Source: Magicicada septendecula
Taxonomy: Eukaryota; Arthropoda; Insecta; Hemiptera; Cicadidae
NCBI GenBank assembly: GCA_034769895.1
Contig: CM068371.1
Span: forward strand, 402,953,469 to 403,017,468
DNA: 64,000 nucleotides
Direction: 5' to 3'
The translations under genes and the position numbers were made by a program. Below the pieces are notes generated by a model. It did no database searches. It was not told the origin of the DNA and saw only the letters and a program-made list of their open reading frames with translations. Positions 23,329 to 33,731 of the stretch are shown here, piece by piece (position 1 is the stretch's first letter; each line of letters begins with the position of its first letter).

Positions 23329-24480
23329 TCCGCTTAATGTGAGGTGTGCACTTGCGAAAGTGTTATTATATGCCTCACGCAGTATGCGTCACTTTTGAAT
23401 TATACTAACTGACGTTTTAAAAGGTATAAATAAAGGATTTTGTTTATCTTGTTTTACTCAATCTAAAAGAAATCGAGAGTGTGTGATTTGGGGTCAAGGA
23501 GGTAATTTGTTCAGCCTTATGCAGAAGAGAGAGTAAGTACCATTATTGCCCCTCAGTTGTGACGATTTCTTCTGTATGTTGTGCTGAAATTTTCATTAAC
23601 TACCCACTACAATAAATTATAACACGTTATAATTCAATATTAATTTTCAATAATATTGCTTTATTGATTATTGACTTTTGTCTCCTGCCACCAAAATATA
23701 GGTATCACAATTAATCTTATTTGAAAAAAAAAAATCATCTCGACTTTACCGAGTAAACATAGATCTGTCTAAGGAACAAAACATATATGTTGTTATTTAC
23801 CCAATATTACGCTATAATAAAAAACATCAGTTATTACATAATTCTTAATAATTCCCCAGGGTTCAGGGTGAATTCTTTGTGTTATGAGAGTGTCAGAAAT
23901 GGATAATTGCTACGCTTTACAAATATCAAAAAATTAATAAATAATTTTGTTTATTTTTCAAATATTACGTAGTTTCCGGAATTGCCGTAAGAGAGCAGCA
24001 TGTATTTGTTTACTTTGAAAGAAACATATGATAAAATGAATATTTTTTGTTCTATTTCACTGTTAAAAAACGAGTTTTCTTCTGGACTTATTACGAAAAA
24101 ATGTTTATATTACCTCGCTCCGTGTTGTCCTTACTGGATTGAAGTTTTATTCTGTGATGAGGTACGTCTTGTGTTATTATTTCCTTTTCGTTTGGAGTAT
24201 TTTCTAATTGTCTACTGGAAGTAGGCCGAACTATATTGGATCCTCAGAATGTTTTCATCCACTGGTTTTTAATGTATATCACCATTTAATTTGGATTCCT
24301 CAGGTATAATTAGTTAGTATTCACTTTGTTTATTACTCTTGCGTGAATTTCGCCTCCTCCAACGTCCAAAAAAGGTTATTTTTTATAATTTTTGTCGCAT
24401 CGTTTCTTCAACTCTCCGGTTTTTCAAAATTTTTATATCTTATGATTTACTTTATTGGGACCGGGTTATGTACCGTTACA
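23093..24480 (-). repeat. Terminal 5' LTR at the right edge of the array
   Basis: 1388 bp. It is the only LTR flanked by non-element DNA in this window: after GTTACA at 24475-24480 the sequence changes from the G-run tract to unrelated bases, which fixes the LTR start. It differs from the inner LTRs at several places (near 23367, 23414, 23491, 23539 and 23673, plus a shorter A run near 23724), so it escaped homogenisation. Confidence 0.9.
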
Positions 24481-24543
24481 ATTTTCAGGATACGGAAATG
24501 ACCGCTTTGGGATACAGAAGATTGGATAGGAGTCGGAACATAG

Positions 24544-25080
24544 TAGTCCAGTAAAATGGTACATTTTACCTTGCATCAAATAAGGTAGTTCTGATTTTTT
24601 GATATGTTTTATGTGATGGGAGGGGTAATGATAAATCCAAGTTTTCGACCTCGGCAGACCTCCGGATCATTGTGAAATACTTGAAAAACTGCAAAAGTTT
24701 CTGAGTTTTTTCCGTTTTTGTCAATTGTGACCCCCAAGGACCCATTTTACGGTAAAAGTGACTACGTACTCTTTTAAAGTAGACTAAATTTGCAACAAAA
24801 TGAGACCACATTTTTCTCTGTAGACTCAATACTTTCCAAGATACAGCTGTTCAACGTTCCGAAAAATTTCCAAAATAAGCAAATTTTAGGGGGGTTTTCC
24901 AGTTTTCGCCGATTTTGACACTGAAGAACCTATTTTTCGGCAAAAGTAACTATATACATTTTTAACGTAGACTAAAGTTGCAACAAAATGAGACCAAATT
25001 GGTCTCTGTAGACCCAATACGTTTTGAGATACAGCTGTTCAAAGTTAACGAGGTAAGTATGCAAATTTTAGAAGAAGGGG
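24544..25080 (+). repeat. Left terminal inverted repeat with internal duplication
   Basis: Pairs with 27432-27971. It contains two direct sub-repeats of ~185 bp spacing: a block around GCAACAAAATGAGACCA followed by GATACAGCTGTTCAA occurs near 24788-24854 and again near 24978-25044. Confidence 0.8.
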
Positions 25081-25222
25081 AAAAACACCCCGTTAGTAAT
25101 ATATACATTATATTTATCATAAAAACATTATAGTATTGAAAGATTTTCTGGTAATATGTAATTAATATTATGTAATGCTGTAATAATTGATAATTGTATG
25201 TATTTTAGGAAAATCCTCATTT

Positions 25223-25626
25223 TTAGTATTCTTTAAATCTCTTAGATGGACCAGGTTGGTCCTCGGAGTCGCTGTTGCTGTTGAGGGAGGTTCCCTTCTC
25301 ATTCACCACTTCTTCATTTGAATAATTTTCTTCTTCAGGCAGGTCGAACTCGTCGTCAGATAGAGGGTCACCAATGTATGGGGAGTTTGTGTCATCACAC
25401 ATCCGCACGACTGGCCGCTGCAATGCGTGCAAACAGTTGAGCATTTTAGTCTAACTTTCCTGCACCCAGAAGTGTTGGTACAACCCTTTTTACAGTTGCA
25501 GGAAATCATCTTCAACAGGGGTTGAGGGGCTGGTTCTTTTATCATGAGCTGTGGAATGATGCCATGAGAGCTGCGCATCCAGCCCCAATCGAGGGGATTC
25601 TTCTCCACTCCCAACCACTTCTGCAC
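25223..25626 (-). pseudogene. Transposon gene, C-terminal CXC cysteine cluster block
   Basis: After the intron acceptor at 25627 the frame gives VQKWLGVEKN, then a cluster with the pattern CNCKKGC...CRK...CSTVC..C...SC, a CXC-type cysteine-rich motif. The frame shifts near 25400-25440, after which an acidic Ser/Asp/Glu-rich tail ending PSKRFKEY continues in another phase to the stop at 25223. CXC motifs bind zinc and DNA in other proteins. This looks like the C terminus of the transposon protein; one frameshift lies between cluster and tail. Confidence 0.6.
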
Positions 25627-25784
25627 CTGAAACGAACCAAATAACAAACTTATGAGACCAAAAGAACAAAGTTATGAAACAGAATAACAGTGATGATGTG
25701 GTGTGAACAGTATCAGTAGAAATAAGTGATGTGGTGTGCAGTAGAATGAAAATTAATAATTGAAAAACAAACTAAGAATTTTAC
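25627..25784 (-). other. Probable intron in the transposon gene
   Basis: In sense the coding sequence ending HSLRTHNQ is followed by CAG/GTAAAA at 25785/25784. Coding resumes after TTCGTTTCAG at 25627 with VQKWLG. The 158-base gap has stops in all frames and a T-rich 3' end, as a small insect intron would. Confidence 0.55.
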
Positions 25785-26520
25785 CTGATTATGAGTCCGC
25801 AGAGAGTGGAATCGTGCAGCATCCTGAGTTGGAGGCAATCTGGCTAGGTTGAAATTAGTTTTTGCTGCCGCCCTCGCAAACAAATGGAACCGTAGGTCGT
25901 TGAGGTTTTGGGTTTTATAGTTGCCTCCATACAGTGAAACAAGGAAGCTCTCTCCTGCCTCGGCGACCTGCTCAGGTGTGGCATTGGGGTCGAGGAAAAC
26001 AGCAGCGTTCTCTTCAAGTGTGGTTGTTTTTTCAATGTCGAAAGAAATTTCATCTTCCCTTGGCCAAAAAGTGTTGATGTAGTGTCACAACCACTGAAGG
26101 CGTGAAGAAAAAGTTCAAGTCCAGGTTGTGCTCCGTGCATGAAGGAAATCGTTGAATACATGACATCTGCGTTTTTACCTCTCCCACATTTTTCAAAGAA
26201 TATGTTCTGCTCTGGTACTTGTCTGTTTGTCGAAAGGGCGTGGTCTGCTGCATCTGATGCAACTCGTGTCAAACCACAAAGAATGACCAATAAATCAATG
26301 TCCTCGCCAGCAATCTTCACAACATCATAGGCAGAGGCCATTGAAACGGCAGTGGTTACAATCAACCTGTCAGCATCTTCATCTGCCTGTAGCACTAGCA
26401 TTTTACTTCTCTCCAGGTGCACCTTTAGCATGTCAATGAATCGAACTTTGTTTCTCTCATTTGATAAGAACTTATCTTGAGTCGAAAATTTTGGCCATGG
26501 CTTCATCAACAGTGGATTGA
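25785..26520 (-). pseudogene. Transposon gene, XPG-like nuclease block
   Basis: A 221-codon frame (26509-25844) contains LQADEDADRLIV, EDIDLLVILCGL and FLHAFSGCDTTS, then GQGKMKFL. The acidic words before hydrophobic strands and the SGCD word resemble the XPG/FEN1-type nuclease core (DTDLLVL ... LSGCD). Near the 3' end the frame shifts; NLARLPPTQDAARFHSLRT continues in another phase up to the intron donor. Another shift near 26490-26510 separates it from upstream sequence reading TVDEAMAK. It is a dead copy of a nuclease that in Academ elements accompanies transposition. Assignment rests on motifs only. Confidence 0.55.
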
Positions 26521-26651
26521 ATACGTCCGCCCCTCTTTAGCCCTCTTGTGGGTGGTCTGTACAGCTTCCTCTGACAAAACCGGTGGTATCTTGCATCTAG
26601 TGCAGGCAAATCGGTGTCTTCCGAGATGCTTTCTTTTATTTTCAGTACCCA

Positions 26652-27104
26652 TTAATCACCTCGTTTTTCAGCTGCTCTCAAGATGGTTGTAACCAGATGC
26701 AAGTTCTCCACAGCGATCACATTATTTCTTTTTTCAGGCTTGTTTTTTTTCTGAGCTTCAATGAGTTCAATTGTTATTTTCTCCCCACATAAAAAACAGT
26801 TCTCTCTGAAGTTGAAGTGCTCAGATGAGCTTCTTGTAGGTCTCGCTGATCTCACTTCGTGTTCCCCACGTTGAACAGCTGCTTTTATCAATTTGGGATT
26901 GTTGTATCTCTTTTGGCACGCACTATGCACGGAAACCTCACGCACAGTTCTCAGTAAACGTTCATTTACCTGATTTTTTAATGAAACACTGGACGCCAAC
27001 AGGGTGTTTACCCCTCGTTGTTTCACTAAAATCACTTCAACTTCACTCAAACTGTCATTGCATATGAAGCAATGGGAACCCACGGAGGGTTCTGAACTCG
27101 CCAT
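26652..27104 (-). pseudogene. Transposon gene, N-terminal cysteine-rich block
   Basis: A 150-codon frame from ATG 27104. It has HCFICNDSL near residue 16, HSACQKRYNN near residue 61 and ENCFLCGEK near residue 100, a set of Cys/His pairs suggesting zinc binding. It ends at 26652. The 140 bases to the next block contain further Cys-bearing coding-like sequence (about 26640-26520) but no joined frame, and the protein is far shorter than a full transposase, so an internal deletion is likely. Confidence 0.5.
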
Positions 27105-27431
27105 TACGTTACTTTCGAATTAAAACGCGTCACGAAACTTTTAAAACATAACTCTGCCGTGTGAGGCGACGACTGTCCCAGACCCCTGCAAAGACGCTTG
27201 GGGAGAAGGACAGGTGGTCGAAGGTTGAAGGGTCCCCCACCATCTGCCCATCTAATCAGCCCATCTATAACAAATAACATCTATGTAGATCCGTTCAGGA
27301 ATGTTCATACATATCTATCTACCTTTTATATATATAACTATTATGTTTTACTACAACATATGAAATGATTTAGTACTTTGTAAAGCCAGTTTTTCTGTAA
27401 TAAATATATGAAATCGATAAAACTTTACCAA

Positions 27432-27971
27432 CCCTACTTCTAAAATTTGCATACATACTTACCTCGTCAACTTTGAACAGCTGTATCTCGGAAAGTATTG
27501 GGTCTACAGAGACCAATTTGGTCTCAGTTTGTTGCAAATTTAATCTACTCTAAAAACGTATATAGTTACGTTTGCCGAAAAATAGCTTCTTCAGTGTCAA
27601 AATCGGCGAAAACTGAAAAAAAACTAAAATTTTCTTATTTTGGAATTTTTTTGAAACTTTGAACAGCTGTATCTCGGAAAGTAGTGGGTCTACAGAAACC
27701 GATGTGGTCTCATTTTGTTGCAAATTTAGTCTACTTTAATAGAGTACACGTTTACCGAAAAATGGGTCAGTGGGGGTCAAAATTGACAAAAACTGAAAAA
27801 CTCAGAAAATTTTGCAGTTTTTCAAGTATTTCACAATGATCCGGAGGTCTGCCGAGGTCGAAAACTTAGATTTATCATTAGCCATCCATTACATACAACA
27901 TATCAACAAATCAGAACTACCTTATTTGATGCAAGGTAACCCCCCTTTTTTAAGACGATTTTACTGGACTA
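27432..27971 (-). repeat. Right terminal inverted repeat
   Basis: Inverted partner of the left repeat, with the same duplicated sub-block (near 27470-27540 and 27655-27735). It ends CTGGACTA followed by TAG. Confidence 0.8.
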
Positions 27972-27974
27972 TAG

Positions 27975-28439
27975 ATATCGGAAAAGAATTTAAATGTATC
28001 CATTAATATTCGTATATATATTAAAATTAATTTATTAGATAGTTTGTGAATACTTGGAGATAAATTAATTTAAAAATTCATAATAATTACCATAACAACA
28101 AAAGGATACATCTGGACAGAATGGTGTAAATCTAAAGGCAGCATTCCAAGGGTAGAAAAGTCCATGCAGACCTAGCAGACAGTGGCAATGGAGAGATCTA
28201 ATCCTTGACAGTGAAGAAATCAAAAGCAAGAGAGTAATGTTTATTGTAAGGTTTTCGATTTTTAAATTTGACATATAAATCTTCTTGCAGCTAGTCTCAC
28301 TTGTATTCAGTAATAAATATAATGTTTTACATTTACAGAAATGTTTCGTTTTGTAATGCTTTCAGAAATGTAAACCGTTACGTATAAATATAAAATGTAT
28401 TATATTATTATTAATAATAAAACTTTTATAAGAATATAT
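27975..28439. other. Anonymous AT-rich DNA
   Basis: No gene or repeat recognised between the Academ-like element and the Penelope remnant. The 69-codon minus ORF at 28065 shows no motif. Confidence 0.4.
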
Positions 28440-28774
28440 TTTATTTTGTAAATTACATACGTTTCGATGGTATTCCAACTACCATCATCAGATATAAATT
28501 AAGAAATTTAAAAAAAAAATTTCATCAATTGTTCAAAACAGCTGTTTTATGTGTAGACTAAATTTAATGTTTTTGTATGTGTATATAAAATATGTTATAT
28601 AATTAATTGTAAAATATAAATATTTATTATTTTATTAAATTAGTAATTTTGAAAATATCATTTTTTGTATTAAACTGAATTTGTTTTGGTATTAATTTAT
28701 TACTTGTTTTATGTTTAAATATTTTCTAAATTTTCCCATAAGGTCATTTTTGGACCTTTGGAAATGTGTGTTTG
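28440..28774 (-). mobile_element. Penelope-like element: endonuclease tail and terminal repeat
   Basis: Minus-strand sequence near 28770-28690 reads NTHFQRSKNDLMGKF then a Lys/Asn-rich tail, as at the end of the Penelope endonuclease. It is followed toward 28440 by AT-rich non-coding DNA and a CTGATGA ... GAAAC motif typical of Penelope terminal repeats. The RT remnant of what is probably the same element lies at 30735-31330, on the other side of the inserted element. Confidence 0.5.
28461..28491 (-). ncRNA. Hammerhead-like motif
   Basis: In sense: CTGATGA (28491-28485), hairpin TGGTA/TACCA, then TC and GAAAC (28465-28461). Penelope-like elements are known to carry hammerhead ribozymes with this core. 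The two extra bases before GAAA and the unverified stems I and III make activity doubtful. Confidence 0.3.
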
Positions 28775-28896
28775 TTTTTACTTCCATGTTCCATAAGGAA
28801 ATGGAAGTATGGTCATGGCGAAAAAAATCGTGTTCGAGATAACGGCTGATTCTGATTGTACTACCCTCAAAACATGAAGAAAAGTCATTTTCCGAA

Positions 28897-28898
<2 letters not shown>

Positions 28899-28929
<31 letters not shown>

Positions 28930-28938
28930 TGTCTGTGT
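28899..28938. repeat. (GT)n microsatellite
   Basis: About fifteen GT dinucleotides followed by GTCTGTCTGTGTGC. The equivalent place in copy C has a much shorter run. Confidence 0.9.
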
Positions 28939-28954
28939 GCAGAATTTTTTCTGT

Positions 28955-30260
28955 GGCAAACGATAACAGCCGCAAATTCAAACAGAATCAAATATTTTTT
29001 GCATATAGCCCTGAATTGTAGAGTACTCAAGGCCTATTGTTTTCGGTGAAGATCGGTTAAGGGGAAGGGGTAGTTTACCTACAACGTTTTGTGTTTTAAC
29101 AAGGGTAATTTTTTCTATGACGAACGATAACTGCCGCATATTCAAACAGAATCAAATAATTGTACGCATACATCACTGAATTGTACAGGACTCGAGGCTT
29201 ATTGATTTTGGTGAAGATCGGTTAAGAGAAAGGGGTAGTTTACCTGCAACGTTTTATGGTTTAACAAGGGTAATTTTATCTATGACGAACGATAACTGCC
29301 GTAAATTCAAACTGAATCAATAATTTTTTGCAAACATCCCTGAATTGCAGAGAACACAAGGCCTTTTGATTTTGGTGAAGCTCGGTTAAGAGAAAGGGGT
29401 AGTTTACGTGCAACGTTTTGTTTTAACAAGGGTAATTTTTTCTGACGAACGTTAACTGCCGTAAAGTCAAACAGAATCAATCATTTTTTGCATACATCCC
29501 TGAATTGTAGAGAACTCAAGACCTTTTGATTTTGGTAAAGTACGGGTAAGAGAAAGGGGTAATTTACCTGCAACGTCTTTTATGTGTAAACAAGTGTAAT
29601 TTTTTCTATGACGAACGATAACTGCCGTTAAGTCAAACATAACCAAATAATGTTTTGCATACATTCCAGAATTATAAAGTACTCAAGGCCTGTTGATTTT
29701 GGTGAAGATCGGTTAAGGGAAAGGGGTAGTTTACCTGCAACATTTTATGTTTTAACAAGAGTAATTTCATCTATGACGAACGATAACTGCCGTAAATTCA
29801 AACTGAATCAATAATTTTTTGCATACATCCCTGAATTGCAGAGAACACAAGGCCTTTTGATTTTGGTGAAGCTCGGTTAAGAGAAAGGGGTAGTTTACGT
29901 GCAACGTTTTATGTTTTAACAAGGGTAATTCTTTCTTTGACAAACGATAACTGCCGTAAATTCAAACAGAATCAATTACTTTTTGCATACATTCCTCAGT
30001 TGTAGAGAACTCAAGGCCTGTTGATTTTGACGAAGATCGGTTAAGGGGAAGGTTTAGTTACCTGCAACATTTTATGTTTTAACAAGTGTAATTTTTCTAT
30101 GACGAACGATAACTGCGCACATTCAAACAGAATCACATATTTTTTGCATACGTTCCTGAATTGTAGAGGACTCGAGGCCTATTGATTTTGGTGAAGATCG
30201 GTTACGGAGAAAGGGTAGTTTACCTGCAACGTTTTATGTTTTAACAAGAGTAAAGTACTT
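28955..30260. repeat. 163-bp tandem repeat, about eight units
   Basis: The word GAACGATAACTGCCG or a close variant recurs near 28958, 29121, 29285, 29447, 29613, 29776, 29939 and 30102. Each unit also holds GAAGATCGGTTAAG and GGGGTAGTTTAC. Units differ by several substitutions and small indels. Confidence 0.9.
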
Positions 30261-30510
30261 AATTTTGATAAATAAAGTATCCTGATAAGAAGAGTATAAT
30301 AATCCACTGTAGAAACGTAGATGAAATGTCTATAAATGAAGAGGCTAGTTGAACGGGGTGGGGGTAATTTTTTATAAATGAAAATTATAGTTGAAGTAGG
30401 AGGGGATAATTTTTTATATGTGTACTACGTTATCGGCAACAAAGAAGTAGTTTGTTGTTAAAATTCCTTCCTGGGCTGTTGGGCTTGATCCAATGTTTTC
30501 TACAAAACTA

Positions 30511-30551
30511 GACGTTTCGGCAGTGCCATCGACTTCCATCATCAGTGAAAA
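30511..30551 (-). ncRNA. Hammerhead-like core inside HINE-like copy A
   Basis: In sense CTGATGA is followed about 20 bases later by CGAAACGTC. The equivalent place in copy C (about 33528-33557) has CTGATGT and so a damaged core. Stems were not verified. Confidence 0.25.
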
Positions 30552-30734
30552 TCGATTGCGATAATGTGAGGTGGTATACATTAGTGACCACAGTACTGTG
30601 AGTAAGGATGAAGCAGTAAGTAGAAATAGGTAGTTTCTATGGAAATATTTCATTTCGAAAATGATTTTAAATACAAATCTTAGAACATGGAAGTCATGTA
30701 TGGTTCTCCATACCTATATTTTTAGTTTGGCCAA

Positions 30735-31330
30735 CAAAATTTGCTACAGTCAGGGCATTCAATTTTATGTATTCCATTTAAATTATGATTTAATTTATCT
30801 GTTTTAGGTTTTATTCTATCAAAATCTGTTTTATTACTGTTATAGGTAATGTTTATATTTTGGTTTCTAAATAATTTTGTAATTTTATGATTAATATTGC
30901 CTATGAATGTGAAATTAATATATTTAATATTTTGATTTTTCTGTTTTGTTACTGAAAGAATTACTTAGCATTTTTTTATTAAATTTGTTTCCTATGTTTT
31001 CAATAATTTTGAGGTTATATCAATTTCTTATAGTAATATCGTATCTAATTTTCTTTTCTTTTTGTATTTTAAATTTATTTAAAGGAATATTTTTCATTCT
31101 ATATGTCATAGAATTGAATGCAGCATATTTGGATTGAGGATGAATTGAATTTTTTGGAATTATTAATGAAGTTTAAATTGGTTTTCTGAATATATTGTAT
31201 ACAAATTTATTATGGGTATTTATAATAGTAATATTTAAAAAAGTTTAGTTTATTATTAGTTTCATGTTCTATAGCAATTTTAATATTGTTATGGAAATTA
31301 TTAATTAAATATGATATACAAACATATTCT
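30735..31330 (-). pseudogene. Penelope-like reverse transcriptase remnant
   Basis: Read in three alternating frames, the minus strand gives LINNFHNNIKIAIEHETNN, then IPKNSIHPQSKYAAFNSMTY and MKNIPLNKFKIQKEKK, KIIENIGNKFNKKML, and finally GIHKIECPDCSKF near 30750. These are the late RT and the start of the GIY-YIG-type endonuclease linker of Penelope-like elements. Many stops and shifts make it an old copy. It is 5'-truncated, and the endonuclease is cut by the inserted HINE-like copy; the tail resumes at 28774, with roughly 40 residues of the domain not seen. Confidence 0.65.
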
Positions 31331-31880
31331 TTGTGGATACTTATGTTGTACATAGTGCAAGCTATGTTTTCACAGACTTGTAACTTGTACGGTAAACAGC
31401 TTAATGGTCCAAGACCAGGTGGAAGCGAGGACGTGTGTTTGTAGATTCGCCTTGTTCTGTCCTCTTTCGTCGACAACACGATAAAAATAATCCGTGTAGG
31501 CCTATAACACGTCCCGACGTGAAATAGGTGAATGTGGGCGCCCACTCATGAAGGACAGCGCGCGCCTGCGCATTTGTAATTAGGGGGTGAACCTTAATGA
31601 CGCAAACCCGCACAAAAAATCGCTGGCTCTACTGCATTGCGTTTTATATTTGGTGACCAGTGATAATTTAGTACTGAGTGAAAGTGAGATGGTAAATTCA
31701 ATGTAACACTGTGTTCTGTATAAAGTTTTACATAGTTCAGTCATTGTTTAATTTTGTGCCAACATAAAGACGCTACTTTGCCGATGACGTGTGTAGGTCT
31801 CATTGCATACATTTCCCATTGCGAAAGTAAAAGGCCGGTTGGCAAATTTAGGACCACTTAGAGCTGTTTTTTTTTTCCTA
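31331..31880. other. Anonymous DNA
   Basis: No element or gene recognised. It has somewhat higher GC near 31420-31620 and one GTAGGCCTATA word at 31496. The overlapping minus ORFs (31210, 31401) extend in from the Penelope remnant and show no other motif. Confidence 0.4.
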
Positions 31881-31886
31881 TACGAT

Positions 31887-32298
31887 ACTTTTGACTTTCA
31901 TGTTCCGTAAGCAAATGGAAGTATGGTGATAGCGAAAAAATCGTGTTGGAGATAAGGGCTGATTCTGATTGTACTACCCTCAGAACGTGAAGACAAATAA
32001 TTTTCCGTAGTGTCTGTGTGTAGAATTTTTTTCTACGGCGAACGATAACTACTGCAAATTCAAACTGAATCAAATAATTTTTTGGATGTGTGCCCGAGTT
32101 GTAGAGGACTCAAGACCTATTCATACTGGTGAAGATCGGTTAAGCAAGAGGGGTAGTTTACGTGCAACGTTTTACTTTTTAATAAGAGTAAAGTAGTTAA
32201 TTTTGATAAATAAAGTATCCTGAAAAGAAGGTCATAATAATCCACTGTAGAAAGGTAGATGAAATATCTATAAATGGAAAGGGTAGTTAAAAGGGGGG
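31887..32298 (+). mobile_element. HINE-like element, copy B (one repeat unit, 3'-truncated)
   Basis: Starts with a diverged 5' end (CTTTCATGTTCCGTAAGC) and has a single 163-bp unit near 32040-32190 and the post-repeat segment. It stops before the 3' sub-terminal repeat and directly abuts copy C, so B and C are in tandem. Confidence 0.55.
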
Positions 32299-32303
32299 TG
32301 TTA

Positions 32304-33731
32304 TTTTTACTTCCATGTTCCATAAGGAAATGGAAGTATGGTCATGGCAAAAACAATCGTGTTCGAGATAAGGGCTGATTCTGATTGTACTACCCTCAAA
32401 ACATGAAAAGTCATTTTTCGAAAAGTGTGTGTGTGTCTGTGTGTAGAATTTTTTCTATGGCAAGCGATAGCCGCAAAGTCAAACAGAATCAAATAATTTT
32501 TGCATACAGTCCTGAATTGTAGAGTACTCAAGGCCTATTGTTTTTGGTGAAGATCGGTTAAGGGAAAGGGTAGTTTACGTGCAACGTTTTATGTTTTAAC
32601 AAGGGTAATTTTTCTATGACGAACGATAACTGCCGTAAATTCAAACAGAATCAAATAATGTTTTGTGTACGTCCCTGAATTTTAGAGAACTCAAGGCGTT
32701 TTGATTTTGGTGAAGATCTGTTAAGAGGAAGGGGTAGTTTACCTGCAACGTTTTATGTTTAACAATGGGACTTTTTTCTATGACGAACGATAACTTCCGT
32801 AAAGTCAAACAGAATCAAATATTTTTTGCATACATCCCTAAGTTATAGAGAACTCAAGGCCTTATGATTTTGGTGAAGACCGGTTGAGGGAAAGGGGTAG
32901 TTTACTAGCAACATTTTATGTTTTAACAACGGTAATTTTTTCTATGACACCGATAACTGCCATAAAGTTAAACATAATCAAATAACGTTTTGCATACATC
33001 CCTACATTGTAGAGTACTCAAGGTCTCTTGAGTTTGGTGAAGATCGTTTAAGAGAAAGGGGTAGTTTACCTGCACCGTTTTATGTTTTAACAAGGTTAAT
33101 TTTTTCTATGACGAACTATAACTGCCGTAAAGTCAAACAGAATCAAATAATTTTTTGCATACGTTCCTCAGTTGTAGAGAACTCAAGGCCTGTTGATTTT
33201 GACGAAGATCGGTTACGGGGAAAGGGTAGTTTACCTGGAACGTTTTATTTTTTAACAAGAGTAAAGTACACAATTTTGATAAATAAAGTATCCTGATAAG
33301 AAGATTATAATAATCCACTGTAGAAACGTACATGAAATATCTATAAATGAAGAGGCTAGTAGAACGGGGTGGGGGTAATTTTTTATAAATGAAATCATAG
33401 TTGAAGTAGGAGGGGATAATTTTTTATATGTGTACTACCTTATCGGCAACAAAGAAGTATTTTGTTGTTAGAATTCCTTCCCGGGCTGTTTGGCCGTAGT
33501 CCAATGTTTTCTGCAACACCAGACGTTTCGGCAGTGCCATCGATTTCTAACATCAGTGAAAATCGATTGCGATAACGTGAGGTGGTATACGTTAGTGACC
33601 ACAGTACTGTTGTTAAGGCTGTAGCAATAAGTAGAAAGAAGTAGTTTCTACGGAAATATTTCATTTCGAAAATAATTTTAAATATAAATCTTAGAACATG
33701 GAAGTCATGTATGGTTCTCCATACCGATATT
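32304..33731 (+). mobile_element. HINE-like element, copy C (five repeat units)
   Basis: Same ends as copy A: ACTTCCATGTTC at 32309-32320, GAACATGGAAGT at 33694-33705 and the identical hairpin at 33709-33724. About five 163-bp units (near 32457, 32618, 32780, 32942 and 33110) against eight in copy A, so unit number varies between copies. Confidence 0.55.

Larger units (their letters stand above)
1..24480 (-). mobile_element. Tandem array of a Ty3/gypsy-type LTR retrotransposon
   Basis: The same ~6.7 kb sequence repeats head to tail: each landmark recurs at +6709, +6709 and then +6706 to +6708. Order along the plus strand is partial internal region, LTR (2967), internal, LTR (9676), internal, LTR (16385), internal, LTR (23093-24480), then unrelated DNA. 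Neighbouring units share one LTR instead of having two each. Coding is on the minus strand: coiled-coil gag, protease-RT, RNase H-integrase, with no env-like ORF between integrase and the polypurine tract. Aspartic protease, RT and DDE integrase in that order identify Ty3/gypsy. All units share the same frame breaks, so none looks able to make a full Gag-Pol. The left end lies outside the window, so total copy number and target duplication cannot be read. Confidence 0.95.
24544..27971 (-). mobile_element. Academ-like DNA transposon with long terminal inverted repeats
   Basis: Two ~540-bp segments at 24544-25080 and 27432-27971 are inverted copies of each other. They begin TAGTCCAGTAAAAT and enclose a broken gene on the minus strand. 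The trinucleotide TAG flanks both ends (24541-24543 and 27972-27974), a possible 3-bp target duplication. The gene has an XPG-like nuclease block and a CXC cysteine cluster, which with a 3-4 bp target duplication is what is described for the Academ superfamily. The 3.4 kb length and the broken, shortened gene mean a non-autonomous copy. Structure is seen; the superfamily name is inference. Confidence 0.65.
28775..30722 (+). mobile_element. Helentron/HINE-like element, copy A (eight internal repeats)
   Basis: The 5' end holds ACTTCCATGTTC (28780-28791); the 3' end holds its inverse GAACATGGAAGT (30683-30694), followed by a perfect hairpin GTATGG-TTCT-CCATAC (30698-30713) and a T-rich end. Between them lies a 163-bp tandem repeat array. 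Sub-terminal inverted repeats, central minisatellite and 3' hairpin are the layout of non-autonomous Helentrons (HINEs). It interrupts a Penelope-like element. A second copy with the same ends lies at 32304-33731, which confirms the unit. The minus ORFs inside (28692, 29467, 30414) have no motif. Confidence 0.55.

Noticed and set aside
1-24480. Endogenous retrovirus with an envelope gene
   Set aside because: The integrase stop is about 20 bases from the polypurine tract; there is no room for env and no env-like ORF elsewhere in the unit.
1-24480. The array as a pure assembly artefact
   Set aside because: The right unit has its own set of substitutions and indels and unit 0 has a private base, which a mechanical duplication would not produce. 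Collapse or expansion of inner units remains possible.
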